Source: Pseudomonadota bacterium (GTDB taxonomy: Bacteria; Myxococcota_A; Polyangia; Fen-1088). From it: a DNA stretch of 11,254 bases. Under the pieces are notes generated by a model. It worked only from the letters and a program-made list of their open reading frames with translations. It was not told the DNA's origin and searched no databases. The stretch covers positions 1-11,254 of the forward strand of contig JAEXQJ010000389.1 in the NCBI GenBank assembly GCA_023438785.1. Reading direction: 5' to 3'. Below, piece after piece: positions 1 through 6,814 of the stretch (position 1 is the stretch's first letter; each line of letters begins with the position of its first letter). Position numbers and translations under genes: made by a program.

Positions 1-2
1 CC

Positions 3-704
3 GTGCCCCGATCCGTCGCTGCTCCCATGCTCAGTCACAACGCCAACGCCACGGGGACCCTGAACGTGCTTGAGGCGGCGCGACGCGCGAAGGTGCGTCG
101 TCTTGTTTACGCGGGCTCGTCTTCGGCATATGGACACGCGAACACCTACCCGGTGGTTGAAACCATGCCGGTCATGCCGCTCTCGCCCTACGCGGTGGCC
201 AAGCTCGCCGGCGAGCACTACTGCCGGGTCTTCGCCCGCATCTATGGCGTCGAGACGGTGATCCTGCGCTACTTCAACGTCTTCGGCCCCGGACAGGATC
301 CGACCTCGCAGTACGCGGCGGTCATTCCCCGCTTCATCACCGCCGCCCTGGCCGGCCAATCGCCCGTGGTGTATGGCGACGGCGAGCAGTCTCGTGATTT
401 CTGTTTCATCGACAACACGGTGCAGGCCAATCTCCTGGCTGCCGAAGCGCCGGGCATTTCGGGCATGACGTTCAACGTGGCCTGCGGGAATACGACCACC
501 CTGAACCAGGTCCTCGCGCTCCTGTCCCAGATGCTCGGCCGTCCCATCCAGGCCCGCCACGAGGCGCCACGCGTGGGCGACGTTCGGGTCTCGCTCGCCG
601 ATATCACGGAGGCGCGCACCCGCCTGGGCTACACCGCCCCAGTGTGCTTCGCCGAGGGACTGGAGCGCACCTTGGGCTGGTATGAGAAGCGGAGCCAGCC
701 ATGA
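3..704 (+). CDS. NAD-dependent epimerase/dehydratase (extended SDR), 5'-truncated by window edge
   Basis: This is the C-terminal 233 residues of a nucleotide-sugar epimerase/dehydratase of the extended short-chain dehydrogenase family, enzymes that rework UDP- or dTDP-sugars for surface polysaccharide. Visible are the SSSAYG stretch with the catalytic Ser (residues 39-44 of the visible part), the YAVAK motif (Tyr63, Lys67), the RYFNVFGPGQDP substrate-binding stretch and the VYGDGEQSRDF segment typical of UDP-glucose/UDP-GlcNAc 4-epimerase-like enzymes. The N-terminal Rossmann GxxGxxG motif is absent because the gene begins before base 1. The GTG at base 3 is an internal VPRS codon of the family, not the start. 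The stop overlaps the yicC start by 4 bases (ATGA), so the two genes are probably co-transcribed. Exact substrate cannot be decided. A WbpP/Gne-like 4-epimerase is the best guess, and the family call is secure. Confidence 0.9.
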   Translation: MPRSVAAPMLSHNANATGTLNVLEAARRAKVRRLVYAGSSSAYGHANTYPVVETMPVMPLSPYAVAKLAGEHYCRVFARIYGVETVILRYFNVFGPGQDPTSQYAAVIPRFITAALAGQSPVVYGDGEQSRDFCFIDNTVQANLLAAEAPGISGMTFNVACGNTTTLNQVLALLSQMLGRPIQARHEAPRVGDVRVSLADITEARTRLGYTAPVCFAEGLERTLGWYEKRSQP

Positions 705-1594
705 GCCGCCTCCCGTCCAGCATGACCGGCTTCGGGCGCGCCCTGGCGCGCGAGGGTGAGCGCCGCTTGGTCGTGGAGGCCCGTTCCCTCAACCACCGCG
801 GCATCGACGTGAAGGTCCGGGCCCGTGAGCTGGACGCCCCGCCGCCCGTGGAGACGGAGATCGTGCGCTTGGTCCGCGCCACGGTCACCCGGGGCTCGGT
901 GGTGATCAGCATTCGCGACGAGAGCCGCGCGGACGCCCAAACTCTGGACGTGGCGCGGGTGCGAGCGGCCCACGCGGCACTCGAGACCTTGCGCGCGGAT
1001 TTGGGCCTGCCCGGATCCGTGGATCTGGCCACCGTGGCCGCGTTCCTCTCGGGCCCCGCCATGGCCACGGGCGGCGGTGCCAACGAGCTGACCTGGGACG
1101 TGCTGCGTCCGGCGGTGGAGGAGGCCCTGCGCGAGATGCAGCTCATGCGTTCTCGCGAGGGGGCAGCCCTGGTGGCGGACCTGCGCCAGCGCTTGGATCG
1201 ACTGCGCGCCCTGGCCACCCACATCGGAGAACAAGCGCGCGGTCTGCCCACGCGCGCGGCCCGGCGCCTGGAGGAGCGTCTCGCTTCCTTGGTCGCTGGC
1301 ACGGCCGGTGTGGACCCGGGGCGCTTGACTCAAGAAGTCGCGCTGCTCGCCGAGAAGCTCGACGTGAGCGAGGAGCTGGTCCGGCTGGCCACGCATCTGG
1401 AGCACCTGGGCCACCTGCTCGACGGCCAAGATGGCCAGCCCCCCGGCCGCAAAATCGATTTCTTGGTCCAGGAAGTGGGTCGCGAGCTGAACACCATCGG
1501 CTCCAAAGTCCAGGACGCCCCCATCGCGGCGCTCGTCGTCGAGGGCAAGGCGGAACTGGAGAAACTGCGTGAGCAGGCCCAAAATATCGAGTAA
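701..1594 (+). CDS. yicC: YicC/YloC-family endoribonuclease
   Basis: A 297-residue member of the YicC/YloC family, close to the usual length of about 290. Members in E. coli and B. subtilis have been described as endoribonucleases, acting in the cytoplasm. The N-terminal signature MTGFG is at residues 8-12 and the SLNHRGID stretch at 29-36. The C-terminal DUF1732 block is at about 262-297, with NTIGSK, then VVEGKAELEK, and it ends in QNIE as in most family members. The central part is helical and charged. The ATG overlaps the stop of the upstream epimerase (ATGA), and gmk follows after 25 bases. yicC next to gmk is a widespread arrangement in proteobacteria, which supports the call. Which RNAs it cuts here cannot be inferred from sequence. 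Confidence 0.93.
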   Translation: MSRLPSSMTGFGRALAREGERRLVVEARSLNHRGIDVKVRARELDAPPPVETEIVRLVRATVTRGSVVISIRDESRADAQTLDVARVRAAHAALETLRADLGLPGSVDLATVAAFLSGPAMATGGGANELTWDVLRPAVEEALREMQLMRSREGAALVADLRQRLDRLRALATHIGEQARGLPTRAARRLEERLASLVAGTAGVDPGRLTQEVALLAEKLDVSEELVRLATHLEHLGHLLDGQDGQPPGRKIDFLVQEVGRELNTIGSKVQDAPIAALVVEGKAELEKLREQAQNIE

Positions 1595-1610
1595 CCCTGC
1601 CCCCCATCCG

Positions 1611-1614
1611 GGAG
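1611..1614 (+). promoter_or_regulatory. Ribosome-binding site of gmk
   Basis: GGAG lies five bases before the ATG at 1620. It decides between that ATG and an in-frame GTG at 1569, which lies inside the end of yicC and would add 17 residues without similarity to Gmk. Confidence 0.6.
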
Positions 1615-1619
1615 TCCTG

Positions 1620-2267
1620 ATGTCTCTGCCAAATAACCGCGGTCTGCTGCTCGTCATCTCTTCCCCCTCGGGCGCGGGTAAGACCACTCTGGCGCGCAGA
1701 TTGGCCGCCCAGCATGCGCTTCGCTTCTCGGTCTCGTACACCACGCGGCTACCGCGCACCGGTGAGGTCGACGGCCGCGACTACCACTTCATCACCCCCG
1801 CGCGCTTCGAAGACATGGTGGCGGCGAACGAATTCGCCGAATGGGCCGTGGTGCACGGGAACAAGTACGGCACCAGCATCGCCACGGTGAACGAGTCGCT
1901 GGCCCAGGGGCAGGACTGCCTGTTCGACGTGGACTTCCAGGGTGGCGGGGCGATCCGCCGGCAGTGGCCGCGGGACAGCGTCTTGTGCTTCATCCTGCCG
2001 CCGTCGATGCAGGAATTGGAGAAGCGGCTGCGTCGGCGCGCCACCGACGCGGCCGACGTCATCGAGCGCCGCCTGGCCATGGCCTGCAAGGAACTGGAGC
2101 ACTACGGCGAGTACGACTACCTGGTGGTCAACGACAATCTGGAACGGGCCTACGACGAGCTCCGATCCATCTACGTGGCGGCCCGTTGCGCACGAGGGCG
2201 CCAGGAGGCAACAGCCCAGGCTCTGCTCCGCGAGGCGGCGGCGCGTGGCCCTGGCCTGGCCCCATGA
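1620..2267 (+). CDS. gmk: Guanylate kinase
   Basis: Phosphorylates GMP to GDP with ATP in the cytoplasm, an essential step toward GTP and, through it, (p)ppGpp. The protein is 215 residues, usual for the family. The P-loop SSPSGAGKTT lies at residues 14-23 with Lys21. The GMP-binding signature follows at about 36-57 (SVSYTTR, then PRTGEVDGRDYHF). The stretch GNKYGTS and the lid region with RLRRRATDAADVIERRL are also typical. The start is set at 1620 because of the adjacent GGAG. The last four bases overlap the start of the RSH gene (ATGA at 2264-2267), so translation of the two is probably coupled. In several bacteria Gmk is itself inhibited by (p)ppGpp, which would link the two products directly; whether this holds here is unknown. 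The C-terminal 15 or so residues are Ala/Gly/Arg-rich and look unconserved. Confidence 0.96.
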   Translation: MSLPNNRGLLLVISSPSGAGKTTLARRLAAQHALRFSVSYTTRLPRTGEVDGRDYHFITPARFEDMVAANEFAEWAVVHGNKYGTSIATVNESLAQGQDCLFDVDFQGGGAIRRQWPRDSVLCFILPPSMQELEKRLRRRATDAADVIERRLAMACKELEHYGEYDYLVVNDNLERAYDELRSIYVAARCARGRQEATAQALLREAAARGPGLAP

Positions 2268-4417
2268 TCCAGCGCATCGAAGACATCATCCAGATTGCCC
2301 TGAGGCACGATCCCGCGGCGGACATTCCGCTGGTTCGCCGCGCTTTCGAATTCGCGCAGGAGCGCCACGCGGGCCAGCTCCGCCGCTCCGGCGAGCCCTA
2401 CCTGGTGCACCCGCTCGGCGTGGCGCGCATCATCGCCGAGCTGAACCTGGACGTGTCCTCGATCTGCGCGGGATTGCTGCACGACTGTGTGGAGGACACC
2501 AGCGCCACCTCCGACGACATCGGTCGCCTCTTCGGTCCCGAGATCCAGCGTCTGGTCGACGGGGTGACCAAGCTGGGGCAGATCTCGTGGAATACCCGCG
2601 AAGAACGCCAGGCCGAGAATTTTCGCAAGATGCTCCTGGCCATGGCCCGCGACATCCGGGTCATCCTGGTCAAGCTCTCGGATCGCGTGGACAACATGCG
2701 CACCCTGCAATCGCTGCCGCGCGAGAAGCAGGAGCGCATCTCGCGCGAGACGCGTGAGATCTACGCGCCGATGGCCAATCGCCTCGGAATCCAGTGGATG
2801 AAACTGGAGCTGGAGGACCTGGCCTTTCGCTTCATCGAGAGCGAGGACTACCAGGAGCTCAGCGTGAAGATGGCGGGCACGCAGGCCAGCCGCGATTCCT
2901 ACATCGCCGAGGTGTGCGCCAAGCTGCAGCAGGTGATGGGCGAAGCCGAGCTGGAGGTGCAGGTCAGCGGGCGCGCCAAATCCTTGTGGTCCATCTACCA
3001 GAAGATGCGCAAGACGGGCCGCGAGCTGGAGCAGATCTACGACATCATCGCGTTTCGCATCATCACGGAGAGCGTGCGCGACTGCTACGCCGCCCTGGGC
3101 GTGGTGCACTCCAACTGGACCCCCGTCCCCGGGCGCTTCAAGGACTACATCGCGCTGCCCAAACCCAACCTGTACCAGTCGCTGCACACCACGGTCATCG
3201 GGCCGCGGGCCGATCGCATGGAGGTGCAGATCCGCACCAGGGAGATGCACCGTACGGCGGAGCAGGGCATCGCGGCCCACTGGCAATACAAGGAGCCCAC
3301 GGCCATCGGGGCAAGCGACCGGCAGGCCTTCGCCTGGCTGCACCAGTTGATGGAGTGGCAGCGCGATCTGAAGGATCCGACGGAGTTCATCCAGACCGTC
3401 AAGATCGACCTGTTCCAAGAAGAGGTCTTCGTCTTCACGCCCAAGGGCGACGTCAAGGCACTGCCCAAAGGGGCCACGCCCATCGATTTCGCCTACGCCG
3501 TCCACTCCAAGGTCGGCGACCACTGCTCGGGGGCGCGCGTGAACGGCAGCATGGTTCCCCTGCGCTATCCGCTGCGCAACGGTGACACGGTCGACATCAT
3601 CACCTCGCCCAGCCAGCGGCCGTCGAAGGACTGGCTGAAGTTCGTGGTGACCAGTCGGGCCCAGACCAAGATCCGTCACCATCTGCGCAACGAACAGCGC
3701 GAACGGAGCCGGCGGCTGGGCCACGACCTACTCGGCCGCGAGTTGCGCAACCACCACCGCTCGATCGCCGCCGCGGAGAAGGACAAGCTGCTCGACAAAG
3801 CGGCCGCCGCGCTCCGCTTGAGCAGCGGCGATGATCTGCTGGTCATGATCGGCTACGGGAAGGTCACGGTGGAGCAGGCCCACGCGGCCATGTACCCGCA
3901 GGCCCTTCCGGAAGCCGAGAGCGCGCCTTCTCCGGCGGTTCTGGAGGCCCGGGCTCAGGCGCGACGTCTGGCCAAGCGCTCGATCGGCGGCGTGCGCGTG
4001 CAGGGAGAGGCCGACATCGTGGTCCGTTTCGCCAAGTGCTGCACCCCGGTGCCCGGCGACTCGATCGTGGCGTTCATCAGTCGCGGCCGGGGCGTTATCG
4101 TCCACACGCTCGAATGCCCCAAGGCGTTGGATTTGGACCCCGCCCGACGCGTCGACGTGGCCTGGGACGAGGACACGCGCATGCTGCGGTCCGTGGCGGT
4201 CGAGGTCATCTCCAACGACCGGCCGGGCATCCTCGCCGCGATTTCTAAGTGCTTCACCGAGCACGGGGTCAACATCGCCCAGGCCAAGTGCAAGACGACC
4301 GAGGACCGCCGCGGCGTGAACACCTTCCAGGTCACGGTGAGCCACGTGGACCAACTCAAGAAGGTGGTGCGCGCCATCCAGAGCCTGGACGGCGTCATCT
4401 CCGCCAACCGAATCTAA
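2264..4417 (+). CDS. relA/spoT: Bifunctional (p)ppGpp synthetase/hydrolase (RSH, Rel/SpoT type)
   Basis: A 717-residue long RSH protein that makes and degrades the alarmone (p)ppGpp. Domains in order: HD hydrolase (about 1-190) with an intact HDxxED motif (His73, Asp74, Glu77, Asp78); synthetase (about 235-350) with the RFKDY motif at 291-295; TGS (about 388-447); a helical region; a zinc-finger/CC motif (Cys592, Cys593 in AKCCTPVPGD); and a C-terminal ACT domain (about 640-717). By established family rules the RxKD form of the synthetase motif marks bifunctional enzymes (ExDD marks monofunctional RelA), and the intact HD motif agrees, so both activities are expected. One deviation is Asp143 in the DRVDNMR stretch, where His is common. 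The ATG overlaps the gmk stop. A frame open upstream to 1841 is only read-through within gmk. The rpoZ gene often found between gmk and spoT is absent. Confidence 0.96.
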   Translation: MIQRIEDIIQIALRHDPAADIPLVRRAFEFAQERHAGQLRRSGEPYLVHPLGVARIIAELNLDVSSICAGLLHDCVEDTSATSDDIGRLFGPEIQRLVDGVTKLGQISWNTREERQAENFRKMLLAMARDIRVILVKLSDRVDNMRTLQSLPREKQERISRETREIYAPMANRLGIQWMKLELEDLAFRFIESEDYQELSVKMAGTQASRDSYIAEVCAKLQQVMGEAELEVQVSGRAKSLWSIYQKMRKTGRELEQIYDIIAFRIITESVRDCYAALGVVHSNWTPVPGRFKDYIALPKPNLYQSLHTTVIGPRADRMEVQIRTREMHRTAEQGIAAHWQYKEPTAIGASDRQAFAWLHQLMEWQRDLKDPTEFIQTVKIDLFQEEVFVFTPKGDVKALPKGATPIDFAYAVHSKVGDHCSGARVNGSMVPLRYPLRNGDTVDIITSPSQRPSKDWLKFVVTSRAQTKIRHHLRNEQRERSRRLGHDLLGRELRNHHRSIAAAEKDKLLDKAAAALRLSSGDDLLVMIGYGKVTVEQAHAAMYPQALPEAESAPSPAVLEARAQARRLAKRSIGGVRVQGEADIVVRFAKCCTPVPGDSIVAFISRGRGVIVHTLECPKALDLDPARRVDVAWDEDTRMLRSVAVEVISNDRPGILAAISKCFTEHGVNIAQAKCKTTEDRRGVNTFQVTVSHVDQLKKVVRAIQSLDGVISANRI

Positions 4418-4422
4418 GCCGC

Positions 4423-4437
4423 GGGCGATCGTCGCCC
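4423..4437 (+). terminator. Weak candidate terminator hairpin after RSH gene
   Basis: A perfect inverted repeat with 6-base arms (GGGCGA / TCGCCC) and a 3-base loop begins 6 bases after the RSH stop. There is no T-run after it, so it is at best a weak or factor-dependent terminator. It lies just before the next promoter-like element. Confidence 0.25.
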
Positions 4438-4445
4438 ATCAATGA

Positions 4446-4474
4446 TTGACGTCGTGCTCGGCCCCTGCTAAGTC
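4446..4474 (+). promoter_or_regulatory. Candidate sigma-70-type promoter for the 55-residue gene
   Basis: TTGACG (4446-4451, five of six consensus bases) is followed after 17 bases by a poor -10 (TAAGTC, 4469-4474) preceded by TGC as in extended -10 elements. The expected start of transcription falls at about 4480-4483, right at the ATG at 4484. An 11-base palindrome (TCAATGATTGA, 4439-4449) overlaps the -35 element and could be an operator. Confidence 0.35.
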
Positions 4475-4483
4475 AGCGCGACC

Positions 4484-4651
4484 ATGGCATCCAATACCCG
4501 CGAAACCTGGAAGCGACGAACGGCGCGCCACTCGAACGCTGGACGTAAGCGCAAGAACAAAGACGCCCGCCACTCGACCCCCTCGGCCGTCGAACTCTTC
4601 GCCGGGATGGGCGAGCCTGGCAAGCCCGCTCCCAAAGCCGCGACGAAGTAG
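4484..4651 (+). CDS. Small very basic hypothetical protein (55 aa)
   Basis: Codes for 55 residues starting MASNTRETWKRR and ending PKAATK. About a third of residues 6-30 are Arg or Lys (for example GRKRKNK at 20-26), followed by a STPSAVELF segment (31-39) and a Pro/Ala/Lys tail. I recognise no named domain. The pattern of a Lys/Arg-rich front and a TPSAxELF segment recalls small conserved proteins of unknown function in deltaproteobacteria, but that is memory and not a search. Support for coding comes from codon use: about three quarters of third positions are G or C, better than in the overlapping frame opening at 4446. No Shine-Dalgarno sequence precedes the ATG, and a promoter-like element ends ten bases upstream, so a leaderless message is possible. 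The charge suggests nucleic-acid or ribosome binding, which is inference. Confidence 0.6.
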   Translation: MASNTRETWKRRTARHSNAGRKRKNKDARHSTPSAVELFAGMGEPGKPAPKAATK

Positions 4652-4708
4652 CGTCGTCTTCGCCTCCGAGCATTGTTTGTGCGGCGGCGGATTCCGAGGA
4701 CCGTTTGG

Positions 4709-4738
4709 TTGATCTTGCCGATAGCTTCGGCATAGGAT
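4709..4738 (+). promoter_or_regulatory. Candidate promoter with dyad in the spacer, upstream of kinase-like gene
   Basis: TTGATC (4709-4714) and TAGGAT (4733-4738) each match four of six sigma-70 consensus bases and are 18 bases apart. The spacer is filled by a perfect dyad, TGCCGA / TCGGCA (4716-4721 and 4727-4732) around a 5-base centre. Transcription from here would start near 4745 and leave a leader of about 50 bases before the ATG at 4797. The rest of 4652-4796 shows no gene. Confidence 0.35.
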
Positions 4739-4796
4739 TCGCCGGTTGCGTGTGGGACAGTCTCCGCACGGTCGCGACTCAACCTCAGGTACCCGG

Positions 4797-6797
4797 ATGA
4801 AAATCTGCCCAATCTGCCAGTCCAAGTACCCCGACGACGCGAATTTCTGCCCGCAGGAGGCCTGTGCCAGCGCGGACGGACCGCAGCGTCTGCAGGTCCT
4901 CCGGGAAGAGCCGCAACCCCGTTTTGCCCCCACTGAGCGCGCCGGGGGGGCGGAAACGGGTGAGGTGTGGCGCGCGCGTGACACCCAGACCGGAGGCGAG
5001 GTCGCGCTCAAGTTCGTCGCCCCCGAGGCCGTGCCCTCGCAGGCCGCTCAGGCCCGTGCCGAGCGCGAGTTCAAGCAGCTCATGCGCGTGTCCAGCCCCA
5101 GGGTGGCGTCCATCCTGGATTGCGGCCGTCTGGCGGATGGGCGGCTGTACGTCGCCATGGAGTACTGCCCGGGCGACACGCTGGCCAACGTCCTTGCGTC
5201 CGGCCCCGTCGATCTGGAGCGGGCCAAAGCGATTGTTACTCAGATCGGGCAAGCCTTGCTGGAGGCCCAGCGGGCCGGTCTGGTCCATCGCGATGTGGCG
5301 CCGCAGAACGTGCTCATCGCGCCGAACGGTGACGTGAAGGTCATCAACTTCCCGCTCGCCAAGCCGATCAACGACAAGGTGGCGGGGGATCCGGCCTACC
5401 TCTCGCCCGAGCAGGCGCTGGGCAAGCCGGTGGATCAGCGGTCCAACACGTACAGCCTGGCGGCAATCCTCTATCACTTGCTTACGGGAGAGCCGCCGTT
5501 TCAGGCCGCGACCGCCGAGGCGGTGCTGGACATGCACATCTCCGTGCCGCCCTTGCCGCCCAGCCAGCGCCGGCCCGACGCGGCCATCTCCGCAGAGACG
5601 GACCGATTGGTGCTCAAGGCGCTGGACAAGAGCTCCAGCCGTCGTCACCTGACGCTCCGGCTTTTTCTCACCGAGCTGGAAGGGCTCAGGGCTGCGCCCG
5701 CCCTTGTCTCGCCCGTGCCCAAGCCGACCAAAGATGGCATGGCCAAGACCATGTTGTTTGCGGGCAATCAGGCCGAGATAGCTCGGATGGTGGCCGAGGC
5801 CCGCGCGGCCAAGGGTGGCACTGCCACGGCAGCCCAGCCTGCTCCTCAGCCTGAGCCTGCTCGCGTCGCGGAGGTCGCCCAGGTGGCCGAGTCGCAGCGT
5901 GTCTATACGGAGCTGCCGGTGGAGCGCCCCGCCGCGCCTGCTCCTGCGGTCGCCGCGAGTCCGGTAGCGGTGGCGAGTGCTTCACCCGTCCCAGCGCCGG
6001 TCGCATCGGTTGCGAGCCCCGCGCCCCAGGCTCAGCCGGCGGTGATTCAGCCCGCCGATGCAGGGAAGGCGCCCCCACCCAAGGCCGGTGCCGCGTTTCG
6101 CGAGACCCTTTGGTTTAAGAAGGGCGACGTGGAGCAGTTGGTGGCGGACGCCAAGGCCAAGCTGGCCTCGGCCGGCAAGGGAACGGGCGAGGTGGAAGTG
6201 CCCACGGACGACAGCCGGCCCCTCGAAGACCGGTACGTGGACGATGGATCGGTGACCACCGAAGACCGCAAGAAGTTCTCTTTGCGCACCGGCGGCACGG
6301 CCACGGCGTTGCCAGCGGTGGCCGCCGGAGTGCCTGGCGAGAAGATGAACGAAGAGGACATGGTGGACGAGATCGAAGGGGGCTCGCGTCGCACAGTCAT
6401 CCTGATCGTGGCCGCGGTGGTCATCGTGGCCGTGGCGATCGTCGTTATCATGATGATGAGGGGCAAGGGCAAGGACGGCAGAGCCGAATCCGTCGCACCG
6501 GCGGCGGCCGTGGTGGCCAAGACACCTTCACCTCCGCCCGCGCCGGTCGCACCGCCGCCTCCGCCGGTGGCTCCCGTGCTCGCCCTGGCCGATGCGGGGC
6601 CGACCGTTCACGCCACCGCCGAGCCAGCAGCCGGGCTCGACGGCGCGGCCGCGCCAACCCAGGCTGATGCCGGGCCTGCCAACACGCTCGGCGCTGCTGA
6701 CGACACCGTCGAGCGCGGCGATGCGGTCAGAGGCGCTGAGCCGGTCGCCAAAGCCAAGCCCGGCAAAAAGCATCGCGCGAAGAAACGCGCGCGCTGA
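4797..6797 (+). CDS. Zinc-ribbon membrane protein with Ser/Thr kinase-like (probable pseudokinase) domain
   Basis: 666 residues. Order: zinc ribbon at 1-23 (Cys4, Cys7, Cys18, Cys23; the second pair is spaced CPQEAC rather than CxxC); eukaryotic-type kinase fold (about 40-305); Pro/Ala linker; a more conserved-looking block at 434-501 (FRETLWFKKGD, then EDRYVDDGSVTTEDRKKFSL); one membrane helix at 533-554; and a 112-residue Pro/Ala outer part ending in a Lys/Arg-rich tail. The kinase region keeps VALK (Lys72), HRD (Asp166), Asn171 and SPE (203-205), but DFG is NFP (Asn184), the subdomain IX Asp is Asn217, the HRDxK lysine is Ala168 and the second glycine of the Gly loop is Ala52. The activation segment is short. 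Without the metal-binding Asp, phosphotransfer is doubtful, so a pseudokinase scaffold or sensor is likely. The ATG at 4797 is preferred over TTG at 4746 because the ribbon then starts at residue 2-4, as is usual. Its targets are unknown. Confidence 0.9.
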   Translation: MKICPICQSKYPDDANFCPQEACASADGPQRLQVLREEPQPRFAPTERAGGAETGEVWRARDTQTGGEVALKFVAPEAVPSQAAQARAEREFKQLMRVSSPRVASILDCGRLADGRLYVAMEYCPGDTLANVLASGPVDLERAKAIVTQIGQALLEAQRAGLVHRDVAPQNVLIAPNGDVKVINFPLAKPINDKVAGDPAYLSPEQALGKPVDQRSNTYSLAAILYHLLTGEPPFQAATAEAVLDMHISVPPLPPSQRRPDAAISAETDRLVLKALDKSSSRRHLTLRLFLTELEGLRAAPALVSPVPKPTKDGMAKTMLFAGNQAEIARMVAEARAAKGGTATAAQPAPQPEPARVAEVAQVAESQRVYTELPVERPAAPAPAVAASPVAVASASPVPAPVASVASPAPQAQPAVIQPADAGKAPPPKAGAAFRETLWFKKGDVEQLVADAKAKLASAGKGTGEVEVPTDDSRPLEDRYVDDGSVTTEDRKKFSLRTGGTATALPAVAAGVPGEKMNEEDMVDEIEGGSRRTVILIVAAVVIVAVAIVVIMMMRGKGKDGRAESVAPAAAVVAKTPSPPPAPVAPPPPPVAPVLALADAGPTVHATAEPAAGLDGAAAPTQADAGPANTLGAADDTVERGDAVRGAEPVAKAKPGKKHRAKKRAR

Positions 6798-6814
6798 GCC
6801 CGGCGTTCTCGTCG

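Noticed and set aside
1569..1619. GTG at 1569 as start of gmk
   Set aside because: It would lie within yicC and add 17 unconserved residues; the ATG at 1620 has GGAG at proper spacing.
629..1759. Open minus-strand frame of 376 codons opposite yicC
   Set aside because: Antisense to the well-supported yicC gene, low-complexity Gln/Arg/Ala composition, no domain.
1841..2263. Upstream in-frame extension of the RSH gene
   Set aside because: It lies inside gmk in another frame and its translation does not resemble RSH. The ATG at 2264 with ATGA overlap gives the normal N-terminus.
2171..3724. Open minus-strand frame of 517 codons opposite the RSH gene
   Set aside because: It lies wholly opposite gmk/RSH, whose motifs are unmistakable. 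Its translation is His/Leu/Gly/Asp-rich with no recognisable domain, typical of antisense frames in GC-rich DNA.
4446..4712. Frame opening at 4446 overlapping the 55-residue gene
   Set aside because: Starts with TTG inside a promoter-like element, has worse third-position GC than the frame from 4484, and shows no meaningful composition.
4746..4796. TTG at 4746 as start of the kinase-like protein
   Set aside because: AGGA before it is part of the likely -10 box, and the extra 17 residues would displace the zinc ribbon from its usual place at the very N-terminus.
5830..6060. Repeat-like GC-rich stretch in the kinase-like gene
   Set aside because: It is a Pro/Ala/Val low-complexity linker without regular repeat units, so no tandem repeat or mobile element is called.
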